Assembly (NCBI RefSeq): GCF_900104175.1
Contig: NZ_FNIX01000019.1
Location: forward strand, 79,866-143,865
Direction of reading: 5' to 3'
DNA from: Lentzea jiangxiensis
GTDB lineage: Bacteria; Actinomycetota; Actinomycetes; Mycobacteriales; Pseudonocardiaceae
Length of the DNA stretch: 64,000 nucleotides
The notes below the pieces were generated by a model that did not search any database, was not told the DNA's origin, and saw nothing but the letters and a program-made list of their open reading frames with translations. Shown here piece after piece: positions 34,455 to 43,660 of this stretch. Made by a program: the position numbers and the translations under genes. How positions within the stretch are numbered: position 1 is the stretch's first letter; each line of letters starts with the position of its first letter.

Positions 34455-35789
34455 TCAGTCAGTCTCCCTCGGCAGGAATAGACCACTGACGCTCTCCGCC
34501 GCCCCCGCATCCAGGTCCGGGATGTCCTCGGTGTAGGTGTCGAGGGTGAATGCGACCGTCGCGTGTCCGAGTCGGCTGCTCACGATCTTCGGATGAACTC
34601 CGGCTCTCAACGAGATGGTGGCGTACGTGTGGCGGACATCATGAAGTCGGATGCGCGGCACCTTGGCTCGATCCACGAGCCGGTTGAATTGCTCGGTGAT
34701 TGTGTCGGGGTAGATCGGCCGTCCGTCCTCCCAGCAGAAGACCAGACCGTGGTCCTGATAGCCGCTACCGAATGCCGCCTTCTCCTCTTCCACTTGAGCG
34801 AGATGCCGACGGAGCACTGCCACCGTGAACTTGTCGAGCGCGATCTGCCGACGGCTCTTCGCGCTCTTCCCCGTCCCACCTTTGACCGCCCCGCCCGCGA
34901 CCACGCGAGTCGCCTTCATGCGGACAACCGCCGCGTCCAGGTCGAGCGACGCGAAGGTCAGCCCGCACAATTCGGAACGCCGCATTCCGGTGGCCGACAC
35001 GAGCACCCACAGCGCGTACAACCGTTCCGGACGAGCGACCTCCAGAAACCTCGTCAGCTGTTCGGGCTCCCAGGTGTTGTGAGACCGGCGGGGAACCGCC
35101 GGCGGGGTGACCCGGTCCATCGGGCTGCGGCTGATGTACTCCCACTTGAACGCGGTGGTCATCGCGGAACCGAGCATGATGTGCACGCTCTTGACCGTCT
35201 TCGGCGACAAGCCCTTGCCCTGCGGAACCGGCACGCGGCCGACCTCGTAGCGCTGGAACGCTTTGCGAGCAGCGGCGTACGAGACTCCGACCTTGTCCGC
35301 GACCTCACGGGGCCGGATCTCTCGCTTGCTCAGCCGAGCGTCCTCCCACAGCTCGAACATCTCCCAGTTCGTGTCACGCTTCCGGCGTCCCTCCCGCAAC
35401 AGGTGCTCGTAGAGCGCTGCGATCACCGACGGCACGATCTCCTGCATCGGCCGCTTCCCGATCCACGGCAACACGTACGCCCTGGCCAACCTCTCGTAGT
35501 TGGCCGCGGTGGTCGGCTCCGTGGTGATGCGCACGTGCGGGAACCAGCGCTCGAAGAAGTCGGCCACCTTGGCTCTGGACGGCTTGACGTAGGTCTCGGT
35601 GGCGACCTCCGCCTGCGCCTTTTCCATCGCCTCCCAAGCGTCATCCTCGGTCGCGAACCCGCTCTTGCGGATCTGCTGACGCTCGCCCGTGAGCGGGTGC
35701 TTCTCCCCATCGAACGAGTAGGTCCACGTGTTGCCGCGTTTGAAGACGCTGCCCTTCAGCTTGCGACGCTTCGGCTTCCTCTTGGTCAT
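34455..35789 (-). CDS. int: Tyrosine recombinase integrase
   Basis: This 444-residue integrase has an N-terminal arm-binding domain (residues about 1-60), a SAM-like core-binding domain (70-220) and a catalytic domain. The catalytic residues are present: Arg in TGMRRSEL, His-x-x-Arg in LHDVRHT, His in RLGHAT and the nucleophile Tyr in LDTYTED. Residues about 130-190 form an inserted helix-rich segment (KREIRPREVADKVGVSYAAA) that reads like a helix-turn-helix. The ATG at 35789 overlaps the excisionase stop. The stop lies 120 bases from attL, the expected place. Confidence 0.93.
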   Translation of the reverse strand: MTKRKPKRRKLKGSVFKRGNTWTYSFDGEKHPLTGERQQIRKSGFATEDDAWEAMEKAQAEVATETYVKPSRAKVADFFERWFPHVRITTEPTTAANYERLARAYVLPWIGKRPMQEIVPSVIAALYEHLLREGRRKRDTNWEMFELWEDARLSKREIRPREVADKVGVSYAAARKAFQRYEVGRVPVPQGKGLSPKTVKSVHIMLGSAMTTAFKWEYISRSPMDRVTPPAVPRRSHNTWEPEQLTRFLEVARPERLYALWVLVSATGMRRSELCGLTFASLDLDAAVVRMKATRVVAGGAVKGGTGKSAKSRRQIALDKFTVAVLRRHLAQVEEEKAAFGSGYQDHGLVFCWEDGRPIYPDTITEQFNRLVDRAKVPRIRLHDVRHTYATISLRAGVHPKIVSSRLGHATVAFTLDTYTEDIPDLDAGAAESVSGLFLPRETD

Positions 35790-35992
35790 GCCGCGTCCGC
35801 CTCCGGAACGAGCTGCTCGTCGGACTCCAAGAACTCCACGAGGCGGGCGCGGACGACGTATACGCGTCGACCGAACCGCTTCACGCCGGGCAGCTGGCCG
35901 GCGTCGGCGTAGCGGTAGGCGGATGCGCGGCTGATGCCGAGGAGTTCGGCGGCTGCAGGGACAGAGATGAGAGCTGGCTGCTGCTTGGACAC
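35786..35992 (-). CDS. xis: Excisionase-type helix-turn-helix protein
   Basis: This 68-residue MerR-like/AlpA-type winged helix-turn-helix protein (SVPAAAELLGISRASAYRY as the DNA-reading helices, then a wing with GRRVYVVRARL) is typical of excisionases beside actinobacterial integrases. I chose the GTG at 35992, preceded by GGGAG; a longer start at 36016 is possible. The stop overlaps the integrase ATG by four bases, coupling the two proteins that set the direction of recombination. Confidence 0.88.
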   Translation of the reverse strand: MSKQQPALISVPAAAELLGISRASAYRYADAGQLPGVKRFGRRVYVVRARLVEFLESDEQLVPEADAA

Positions 35993-36025
35993 GGGTGCTC
36001 CCTGGAGACCGGGCACGCCGGAGCC

Positions 36026-36294
36026 TGGACAGTTTGGACAGAATTGGCCGTGAGGCGTCGTTTACACTGTTCAGCGCCGGTATGCGGTGATCTTGGTTCG
36101 CGTGGACACAATCGGACAGAATCTGGACACAATTGCCGCGCGTCCGGTCGGTGGTCCTCGGGCCGGTGGAGCGGCCGGAATTCTGTCCGAGTTGTGTCCG
36201 ATTCTGTCCAGCACGGGCATGAGCAACCCACATGCCCGTGACCTGTGGAAACTGTGCTTGATCATGGATTCTGACCATTCTGTCCAAACTGTCC
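36026..36294. repeat. Iteron cluster, TGGACANAAT units in both orientations
   Basis: At least ten copies of a 9-10 base unit close to TGGACA(C/G)AAT occur here. Direct copies lie at 36026, 36035, 36103, 36113 and 36124. Inverted copies lie at 36180, 36191, 36201, 36268, 36277 and 36286. Spacing is mostly 9-11 bases, one helical turn, so a protein could bind all copies on one face. The position between xis and the replication-type gene fits an origin or an operator. Confidence 0.85.
36212..36240. promoter_or_regulatory. 10-bp perfect inverted repeat within the iteron region
   Basis: The arms 36212-36221 and 36231-36240 (CACGGGCATG and its complement) are separated by 9 bases. It may be a second operator or a weak terminator between the iterons and the DUF3987 gene. 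Confidence 0.5.
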
Positions 36295-37335
36295 CCGGTC
36301 GGCGGACAGGTGGACCGGGTGGACGAGATAGGTCGGGCTCGGCTTGCGCCCTGCGCCGTGCCGTTCAGGCGGGGGTAGCTGGCGGATGTGGCCGTGCTCT
36401 TCGAGCAGATCCAGCGCCGGGCCGATCTCGCTCGCGGAGGTGAACCGGCCGCGGTTGGCCCGGTGCGCCTCGCGACGGGTGAACTGCGGCAGACGCTCGC
36501 CCGTGATCCAGGCGAGTAGCGCGCGGGCGTCGTCGTATGCCTCGTCCCTGCCCATGTGGTCGAACGCGCCCAGCGCGTGCGCGAGGAAGTACGAACCCAG
36601 CTCCCGAGCACGCGCGAACGTGCCAGCGCCGATCTCGTGGTGCCACGCATCGCCGGGCCGGTCCGCCAGGTGCAGCAGCGCGGCGAACCGGGCCACGGTT
36701 CCGGCGTACTTGCCCGCCCAGTCGGCGATGTGGTGCCAGGCGCCGCGCGGTCCCAGCTGGGGCTCGATCTCGGTCTGCAGCGAGAACATCGCCTCATCAG
36801 CATCCCTGCTGAACTCGACCACCTCTGGTGCCGACCAGGACGCCAGTTGCAGCGTCAGGCCACCGATGCGGGCGCGGTAGTCCGCCGCGACGTGCTCGGG
36901 CACCTCGGGAACGCGGATCTCGCGGTGCCCGACGGTGCTGACCGGCAGTGAGTACAGGAAGCGTCCAAGCAGGCCGCGTTCCTTCGCGGCCTTGATCTGC
37001 CCGAGGTCGCGGACGATTTGCGGCTGCACGACGAGCCCGAGCGTGAGGTAGGCGTGCTCGATGACGTCAGACTCGCGGCCCTGGCGGTCGACTTCGAGGT
37101 ACTCGCCGGCGTGGCCGCGCAGGAAGACCTCGTAGTTCGGGGTGCCGGAGTAGCGCCCGGCGATGTTGGCGACGATGCCGCCCTCGGGCGCGAGCACCGC
37201 GAGGCGTCCGCCCTGCTCCGCCATGATCGAAGCGGCTTTCTCAGCGGTGATGTCGTCAACCACCAGGCGCGGCGGCACCGGGACCACCAGCTCACGCGCC
37301 CGCAGAGCCGCGTCTCCGGCCAGCCCCGATCGCAC
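36262..37335 (-). pseudogene. DUF3987/YfjI-like replication protein, 5'-truncated
   Basis: The 357 readable residues correspond to the C-terminal two thirds of DUF3987 proteins of integrative elements. The family segments LVVDDITAEKAASIM and EQGGRLAVLAPEGG are present, as are RYSGTPNYEVFLRGHAG and a central LLGRFLYSLPV. Intact homologues have some 120 or more extra residues before this point. Here the frame closes at 37335, and the DNA beyond belongs to other reading frames. The last residues are encoded by iteron DNA (repeated GQ/FGQN). I infer deletion of the 5' end by the recombination that placed the next gene beside it. Confidence 0.75.
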
Positions 37336-37523
37336 AGCTCTCCGCCGGGTGGAGACTGAGAGACCCGCTTTCCCTCCGCCGGTTCGAACTCCAGCAGATC
37401 TTGACCCGGCAGTATCGCGGCGGGAGCCTCGCAGTCCCTGCCGCGGTCACCCTTGAGCTCGATGTCGTCCACGAGGCTCGCGGCCGTGCGATCCCACCGG
37501 TGTCGCCGGATCTATCTCTCGAG

Positions 37524-38051
37524 ATGCAGTGGTCAGTGCGGTCTCAGACGAGCGTCCTCGCCGACATCGACGCGATGCTGGACACCGAGCCCTGCCCGAT
37601 GGACGGCGTCGCGGGCTGGGTCACCGGGTTCCAGGACTTCGCGACGTTCCTCCGCGACAATCCGACCGGCCCCGAGATCAGGCGTCAGCGAACGCATCTC
37701 AGGTTCATCGCCGACCTCGGCAAGAAACTCGCCGAGGCGGCGTGGCTGACGGGCATCACCCGACCCGAGGACCTGTCCGACTGGCTGACGAATCGCAGCG
37801 AAGCCGACATCCGGGAACTGGTGGCGCTAGGGCTGTTCCGCGAGGTCCTGCACGAGAAGCTGTCCGATCCCAACCTCAGGTGGACCGAGAACGACCTGAC
37901 CGACATGATCTACCTGACTGCAGCGGCTGGCTACTGCGATCACATCGTCGGCGAGAGAACCCACATGTCGCACATCGCGAACAGCGCTCGACGCTTGGGC
38001 CGCACGATCAGCCTTCACCGCATGCTCCCGTCGCTCGTCGAACGACTCTGA
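37524..38051 (+). CDS. Hypothetical protein, possibly 5'-truncated
   Basis: The frame is open from 37401, but the first plausible start is ATG 37524 (175 residues). The product is helical and soluble and ends with a YCDHIVGERTHMSHIANSARRLG stretch. Its pattern resembles the C-terminal half of uncharacterised actinobacterial proteins with a PIN-like end, but I cannot assign it firmly. It abuts the truncated DUF3987 gene head to head, with no obvious ribosome site. The N-terminus may have been lost at the same junction. Confidence 0.5.
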   Translation: MQWSVRSQTSVLADIDAMLDTEPCPMDGVAGWVTGFQDFATFLRDNPTGPEIRRQRTHLRFIADLGKKLAEAAWLTGITRPEDLSDWLTNRSEADIRELVALGLFREVLHEKLSDPNLRWTENDLTDMIYLTAAAGYCDHIVGERTHMSHIANSARRLGRTISLHRMLPSLVERL

Positions 38052-38099
38052 TCCTCCACCCGCCCAGCTCCTGCTCGCGCCTCCCGCAAAGACGAATTG

Positions 38100-38330
38100 T
38101 CAGGATCGCAGCTGGTCGCGACGCCGGGTGAGGTAGGCGGACTCGACGGTGTTGCCCGCCAGTTCGATGGCTTGCACGAAGCCGTGCGCGCCTCCTCACC
38201 ACACCTCAGCCTGCGCAACAGGTCAGCACGCGTCACGTAGAAGGCGTGGTAGGCGACCGTTCCATGTCCGCCAGCCGACCTCGGGACCGTCGAGCTCGGC
38301 AACCGCGAGACCACCGCTCGAAACCGCCGA
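38100..38330 (-). pseudogene. Remnant of an ECF sigma factor C-terminus, frameshifted
   Basis: On the minus strand, VAYHAFYVTRADLLRRL is followed, after one frameshift near the GEEA codons, by FVQAIELAGNTVESAYLTRRR and a stop at 38100. This is the C-terminal helical repeat of SnoaL/TPR-type ECF sigma factors (the 'ADLLRRLGR...ELAGN...ERRFL' pattern). A further shifted piece (GLAVAELDGP) lies just upstream. The DNA-binding regions are absent. It is a decayed fragment with no start. Confidence 0.65.
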
Positions 38331-38922
38331 CGACACGCGCCGGGCTGAGTTCGTCCCAGAAACAGGCCAAACGAAACTGACGGGTTCTGCTCACTCGACC
38401 GGAAACCCGCACCGCGTGGAATCCTTCCTCACCACTCGACTGCCCGATCATGCTCCATTCGAGTGCACGTAAAGATCGCGGGTAACAGGAATCCGGCCGC
38501 CATCGAAATGATGAATGCACTCCCCCCGCCACTTCTCGAAGGAGCGCGAAGACTGGACGTCGAACTGGAAAGAAAGGAGCGGTCAGGTGGCCCCCCGAGC
38601 ACCCTCACGCAGGATCCCACGACGACCGCAAGATCACCGCACCTGACTGCAATTCCTCGTTGACTGGAATTTTCAGGGCGGCTTCCGCGACACAACGAGA
38701 CAAAAACTGAACGCTTCCAGCGCATCAACCGTTGTTCCGATCGAAACGCTGCTCCAAACGAGCCAACCGGCTACCAGGCGTGTCAAATAGACGAGTCATC
38801 TGTCACCCGTCGGTGTTGTCACAACGCTAACGAAAGACGGATCGGCCGCGATAGGCTCAAGACGCGTCGGTACCGGGTCGATCACGTCGGGAGCAGCAGG
38901 CACAACGGATGTCCTCAGGGAG
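38331..38922. other. 592-base stretch without a supported gene
   Basis: Short frames in this interval have no ribosome site, no conserved pattern and mixed codon positions. GC content falls noticeably around 38,480-38,560. I see no tRNA, long hairpin or repeat. It probably contains the promoter of the membrane cassette downstream. Confidence 0.5.
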
Positions 38923-39045
38923 GTGCGCATGATCTTCGCCGTCCGGGTTCACGAGCGTCGGTCGACCATTGAAGCGCTTCTCCGTCAGCCGCACGCTGAC
39001 CTGCCGCGGTCGCCGTTCAACAGTGCTCCGTCCCGGAGCGGAAAG

Positions 39046-40620
39046 ATGTTGAGCGACATGCCAGACACACACCTCCCGCACTCCGACCCCGAAAACTCCA
39101 AAGAGGAGACCAGAACCTTCCTCAGGAACGCGTACGCCGTGCGCCTTGCGTTCGACCTCCTGACGCAGGACACCACCCCGCTCTCCCGCGTCGTCGAGCA
39201 CGTGCACATCGCACTCGGCAGCTGTCGCCGCGATGTCACCTTCGAATGGGATCTTCCGCCGCTCATCGAGAAGTTGCCGACCAAGAACCCCGAACTGAAA
39301 GAGCTTCTCGAGCGGTACCAGGAGAAAATGGACGACCTGGTCATCCCGCTGATTCCCATCCGCAAGGGCAGGATCCTGTCGAAGTTCGACATCCAGAACT
39401 CCGACGGCACCGCGGTGTACCTGTGCGACAGGCATGAGGCGAAGTCGTACACGAAGAGGTTGCTCACCGCAGCATGGACGCAGTTCGAGGACTCCCTGAC
39501 CGTCGCCCCGACTGATGTGCAGAGAAAAGAGCTCTCAGCCTGCGGAAGTGACTACATCAAGATCGCTGAGCTTGACGCCTCGGCCGCGAAGGACACACTC
39601 GCCGATGTCGCCCAGCGCGTTCACAACCTGAACTTGCGGTTCACCGACGACGGACGTCGGCGTGTGCTCCACCTCGGACGGTACTTCGCCAAACGCTACG
39701 TCTTCTGGTTGCGGCTCAACGCCAAACCTGGCACACGGGTCCGCCTCGACTTTTCCTACAGGCACAGGTTCGCCGCCGACTACGAACCCAAGCAGATAAG
39801 CAACTTTTTCGGTTTGCTGAGCTGGGTCAAGCAGTTCATCGGGCAGGAACCGTCACGGCATGTCGTCCCCATCTCCTTCCACGGCTTGACTCGGGGATAT
39901 CACTTCGAGCTCGAGGTACCGCAGGACTGCTACGTCACATCCCAGCACTTCATGCTCGAAGGAGATCGGAACAGGCGGCGCGTGCGACAACGAGCATCGT
40001 TTGACGCGCATGCCAAGAGCTACGGCGCTTCCATCGCTGGCGAGGACGAGTCGGGAGGATCGTTCTCACACCTGTACGCCCACAACCTTCCTTCAGTGGT
40101 GCGCAAGCAGGTCTACGCGTCGGTGCACGTCGCCGAGAGACCGCCAGGAACGACCGCCATCGTGCTGTGGTTGTCAGTGTTCGCCGCGCTGTCGGCCGTC
40201 ATGTTGACGCGCCTGTGGAACGCGCTCGCAGCAACAGACCTGCAGGGGATCGACATCGCGGCTCTGTTCGTGGCTCTGCCCGGTCTCGCGGCTGCCTGGT
40301 TCGCACGCGTCTTCCAGCACGAGGGCCGCTACAGGGTCCCGTTCGTCTCCCGCGCCGGCCTTGCGATCACTGGTCTCGCAACCGCCTACCTGGTGGTAGC
40401 GGTCTTGTTGCGCCGGAGCGTGTGCGCACCGAACAAATCAACCGGCGCCTTCGGCGAGTTCTGCACGACTGGCTTCCAACAGGTCAGCTCCGCGCCATTG
40501 CTCGCCGTCGTCACCTGGGTGCTCCTTTCGACCACGCTGCTGCTTACCGCGATGCGCGTGGGCATGCACATGCGGTACAGGCTGCACCAGAGCAAGATCG
40601 TCGGTCGCTATGGACGCTGA
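39046..40620 (+). CDS. Unknown protein with large soluble domain and four C-terminal TM helices
   Basis: This 524-residue protein starts at ATG 39046 behind GGAGCGGAAAG; an in-frame ATG at 38923 is less likely. Residues 1-370 are soluble and mixed alpha/beta, without a motif that I recognise. The last 140 residues hold four hydrophobic helices, the first in TAIVLWLSVFAALSAVML. The topology suggests a sensor or effector anchored at the membrane with most of its mass in the cytoplasm. Codon use is less GC-biased than the neighbours. It is followed directly by a small acidic partner gene, and both are cargo of the integrative element. Confidence 0.65.
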   Translation: MLSDMPDTHLPHSDPENSKEETRTFLRNAYAVRLAFDLLTQDTTPLSRVVEHVHIALGSCRRDVTFEWDLPPLIEKLPTKNPELKELLERYQEKMDDLVIPLIPIRKGRILSKFDIQNSDGTAVYLCDRHEAKSYTKRLLTAAWTQFEDSLTVAPTDVQRKELSACGSDYIKIAELDASAAKDTLADVAQRVHNLNLRFTDDGRRRVLHLGRYFAKRYVFWLRLNAKPGTRVRLDFSYRHRFAADYEPKQISNFFGLLSWVKQFIGQEPSRHVVPISFHGLTRGYHFELEVPQDCYVTSQHFMLEGDRNRRRVRQRASFDAHAKSYGASIAGEDESGGSFSHLYAHNLPSVVRKQVYASVHVAERPPGTTAIVLWLSVFAALSAVMLTRLWNALAATDLQGIDIAALFVALPGLAAAWFARVFQHEGRYRVPFVSRAGLAITGLATAYLVVAVLLRRSVCAPNKSTGAFGEFCTTGFQQVSSAPLLAVVTWVLLSTTLLLTAMRVGMHMRYRLHQSKIVGRYGR

Positions 40621-40639
40621 AAGAATCTCTGGAGGTGCG

Positions 40640-40939
40640 GTGACGATGAGCGTGAGCGACGCGGACAGCTTCGGCCGAACTGCGTTCACGAGCAGGAAAC
40701 CGTTCGACTTCGAGGGTCTCGTGAGCAGATTGCTCTCGGACGACGACCGCGTGGACATGGACGAGGAGTTGACCATCGGTATGGCCAATGCAGCAGGCGC
40801 AACCGGAGCTATCGTGATGCCTCCCGCGGAGAGCGTGCAACGGGTGCGGGACCCGCTCTCAGAGGAGACCAAGAACAGTTTCGGCGACTTCATCATGAGG
40901 GCGTTCAAACGAACGGACCTCGACGACGATGCCGACTAG
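40640..40939 (+). CDS. Small acidic partner protein of the membrane cassette
   Basis: This protein of about 99 residues starts at GTG 40640 (or ATG 40646) after GGAGG. It begins only 19 bases after the membrane gene stop; an ATG at 40610 would overlap it. The sequence is acidic and low in Cys, with ELTIGMANAAGATGAIVM in the middle and a KRTDLDDDAD tail. No family is recognised. Such a small partner could be a regulator, substrate or immunity factor. Confidence 0.55.
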   Translation: MTMSVSDADSFGRTAFTSRKPFDFEGLVSRLLSDDDRVDMDEELTIGMANAAGATGAIVMPPAESVQRVRDPLSEETKNSFGDFIMRAFKRTDLDDDAD

Positions 40940-41014
40940 CCACGTTCTGGCTCATGTCAGCAAGAGACGGTCGTCGCGCGACGCCGTGAGGTAATGCCTC
41001 AGTTTCGACTGCGG

Positions 41015-41213
41015 TCAACGTTCAACGACCTGCCGATGTCTTGCCGCAACTACGATCTCTTCAGCAGTAGCTCGGACCATCCAAGACGTCTGTGGAACGA
41101 AGGCGCGCTCGGTGCCTGCAGCGGCCTCGGCTATGAGCTCCAGCGACTTCCCCTCCCCCAGCGCCACGTCCTGCACGCTCGCGAACCGTTGCCCGCATGC
41201 GGGACTGTAGGAA
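41015..41213 (-). pseudogene. 3' fragment of an unknown gene cut by the IS256 copy
   Basis: The minus strand reads about 60 codons ending VVAARHRQVVER and a stop at 41015. It contains protein-like VQDVALGEGKSLELIAEAA and AFVPQTSWMVRATAEE segments. The reading frame runs into the left end of the transposase unit, so the 5' part was probably lost when the IS inserted. The family is unrecognised. Confidence 0.35.
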
Positions 41214-42570
41214 GTTCGGTGTAACTCCCGATCATGGAAGTGCACCTGATGACCGACATGATGTCCGGCGTGGAGAACGCCGAGGACTCGAAGCCCGCAG
41301 CCGGTCTGGGCGGCCTGGACGAGTAGCTCGTCGCGCAGCTGCTGAGCAGTGCCAAGGCCAGTGGCCTGAAGCTGACCGGTGAGGGCGGGGTGCTGCAGCA
41401 ACTGACCAAGCGGCTGCTGGAGTCCGCGCTCGAGGGCGAGATCACCGATCACCTCGGCTATGACAAGCACGACCCGGCCGGGCGCGGGACCGGTAACTCG
41501 CGCAACGGCACCCGGTCCAAGACGGTGCTCACCGATGTCGGCCCGGTCGAGATTGACGTGCCGCGTGACCGGGACGCCAGCTTCGAGCCCAAAATTGTCG
41601 CGAAGCGGCAGAGGCGTCTGGACGGCGTGGACGAGATGGTGATCTCGCTGGCCGCCAAGGGTTTGACCACCGGTGAGATCTCCGCGCACCTCGCGGAGGT
41701 CTATGGCGCCGAGGTGTCGCGCCAGACCATCTCCACGATCACCGACAAGTTGATCGAGGGCACGGTCGAGTGGCAGAACCGGCCGTTGGACGCGGTGTAT
41801 CCGGTGATCTTTATCGACGCTATCCACGTCAAGATCCGCGACGGGCAGGTGGCCAACCGGCCGATCTACGTCGCGCTCGCGGTCACCTGCGAAGGACGGC
41901 GCGACATCCTCGGGTTGTGGGCCGGCGACGGCGGCGAAGGTGCCAAGTACTGGCTGCATGTGCTCACCGAGCTCAAGAACCGCGGCGTCGCCGACGTCCT
42001 GATGGTGGTCTGTGATGGGCTGACCGGCCTGCCCGACGCGATCACCACGGTCTGGCCGCAGACGATCACCCGTACCTGCGTGGTGCACCTGCTGCGAAAC
42101 AGTTTCCGCTACGCGGGCCGCCAGCACTGGGCCGCGATCGCCAAGACCCTCAAACCCGTTTACACCGCCGACCGAGGCCGCAGCCCGCGAGCGTTTCGGC
42201 GAGTTCGCTGAGGCCTGGGGCGCCCAGTATCCGGCGATAGTGCGGTTGTGGGACAACGCCTGGGCCGAGTTTGTGCCGTTTCTGACGTTCGATCCGGAGA
42301 TCCGGCGGGTGATCTGTTCGACGAGCGCGATCGAGAGCGCCAACGCCCGCATCCGCCGCGCGGTCAAGGCCTGCGGACACTTCCCCAACGAGCAGGCCGC
42401 GCTGAAATGCGTCTACATGGCCATCATGAGCCTGGACCCGACCGGCACCGGCCGCAAACGCTGGACCATGCGGTGGAAACCCGCGCTTAACGCGTTCGAC
42501 ATCGCCTTCAACGGCCGCCTGGCCGCCGGACACAAGTAGTTTCCTTCAACCCGACTTACACCGTTCGTTT
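41211..42570 (+). mobile_element. IS256-family insertion sequence, inactivated
   Basis: The unit is bounded by imperfect inverted ends. On the left at 41211-41230 is TTCGGTGTAACTCCCG; on the right at 42550-42566 the complement reads AACGGTGTAAGTCGGG. It contains one transposase gene in the plus direction that is broken twice. No clear target duplication is visible, so the exact borders are uncertain by some bases. Confidence 0.75.
41234..42539 (+). pseudogene. IS256-family transposase (nonsense codon plus frameshift)
   Basis: Reading from ATG 41234, an in-frame TAG interrupts at 41324 (GGLDE, stop, LVAQLL), where homologues have Gln. The frame continues through LTKRLLESALEGEITDHLGY (a hallmark) and the DDE-type Asp residues in FIDAIHVKIRDGQ and VVCDGL. 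A net frameshift at about 42155-42185 (after KPVYTA) moves the frame. The C-terminal piece with STSAIESANARIRRAVK, carrying the catalytic Glu, then runs to 42539. The protein cannot be made intact. Confidence 0.9.
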
Positions 42571-42602
42571 GCCCCCTCCCCGAGGGCCGGTCCTGGACGC
42601 CG

Positions 42603-43314
42603 TCAGGGCTTCTCAAAATGCTGGTAGTCGATCGGTGTGTCCCAGAAGCCGCCCCAGGCCCAGCCGCGTGTGGTGAACGCCTGCTCCGTGGGGTCGCCCG
42701 CGCTGCTCCGTGGGGTCGCCCGCGTGGATCATGCCGGGCACGTTCTGGGTGCGGTCGACGTAGGGCGCGCCGTTGGGCGGGTAGACCGTGCCGCTGCGGG
42801 AGATGTAGGGGTTCTGCACGGGGTTGATGTCGATGGCCCGTCCGTAGGAGTGGTTGGACCAGGCGGTGCCGCCAGTGATCGCCCGGCAGTTGAACGCCGA
42901 GGTGTTGTTCGCCGCCATCGACGCGTCGTCGTCGGAGTCGTACTTCTCCACGGTCTCCATCCGCTGGATGGGGAACCGGTCGAAGTACAGGTCGGCGAAA
43001 ACGCGGGCGACCTCGACGGCGAGATCGGCATTGACGACCAGCTCGCCGCGGCGCACCGCACCGTCGAAGCCCACGAAGTTCAGGCTGATCAGCCGCAGCT
43101 GATCGGGCCCGACGGGGCAGCCTTCGCGCCAACTGGAAGCGAGCCGCTTCGCGGTGACCGGCTTGATGACGGCGATGTAGGGCGGGAGGCCGCTGCCGGC
43201 CGGCGAGGCGAATTCCACGGTCTGGGCGCTGGCGGCGGGCGCCGGCGTGGTACCGACCAAGACCACAGACAGAGTGAACGTGATGAGCGCGAAAACTCTG
43301 GTTCTCAACCTCAA
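42603..43314 (-). pseudogene. Secreted M15-type D-Ala-D-Ala carboxypeptidase, frameshifted by a 22-bp duplication
   Basis: The signal peptide (about residues 1-30) and the M15 core are present: SAFNCRAITGGTAWSNHSYG with zinc His and Asp in YGRAIDINP, then MIHAGDPTEQ. A tandem repeat of 22 bases (42681-42702 and 42703-42724) then shifts the frame. Removing one copy restores AFTTRGWAWGG and DTPIDYQHFEKP, ending at 42603. The family cleaves peptidoglycan peptides outside the cell. As it stands the product ends in a foreign tail at 42613 and lacks the last zinc-site His. Confidence 0.85.
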
Positions 43315-43660
43315 AATACTTCCTCTCGATCTCTACTACGACAGAGTGGGGTTCGCCGTGGTTCGAGCAACCCAGGGCGTTCATGCAGAATTCACCTACC
43401 GGGCCACGTATGAGAAGCAGCTCATCGACAGCAATCGTCAGTGGACAGTTTCCGGCCGTTCACCCCCCAGCCGCGCGAAGACGCCCTCGGGGATCGAGCC
43501 TGCCAGCGATGCGCGAACAACGTCAACTTCGCTGAAAACGTTTCACCCTTCCCCGAAACGTCCGGTCGCGCGGGAACCGGGATACGCCGGGCCGGCAGCC
43601 TGAGCTTGTCGTCGGCCGTAACCGTGGCGGCCTGTCGCGTTCGGGCCGCTGCGTGAAGCC
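43315..43660. other. 346-base stretch without a supported gene
   Basis: This interval between the broken peptidase and the right end of the element has only short frames without ribosome sites. I see nothing conserved in it. Confidence 0.5.

Noticed and set aside
34274..34489. Short frames across tRNA-Val and its terminator
   Set aside because: They are translations of an RNA gene and a hairpin.
34163..34489. Riboswitch or attenuator upstream of the integrase
   Set aside because: The only structure is the tRNA and its terminator hairpin; the integrase reads toward it from the other side.
36026..36294. Possible CRISPR array
   Set aside because: The repeat units are only 9-10 bases, occur in both orientations, and have no regular spacers or cas genes nearby; iterons explain them better.
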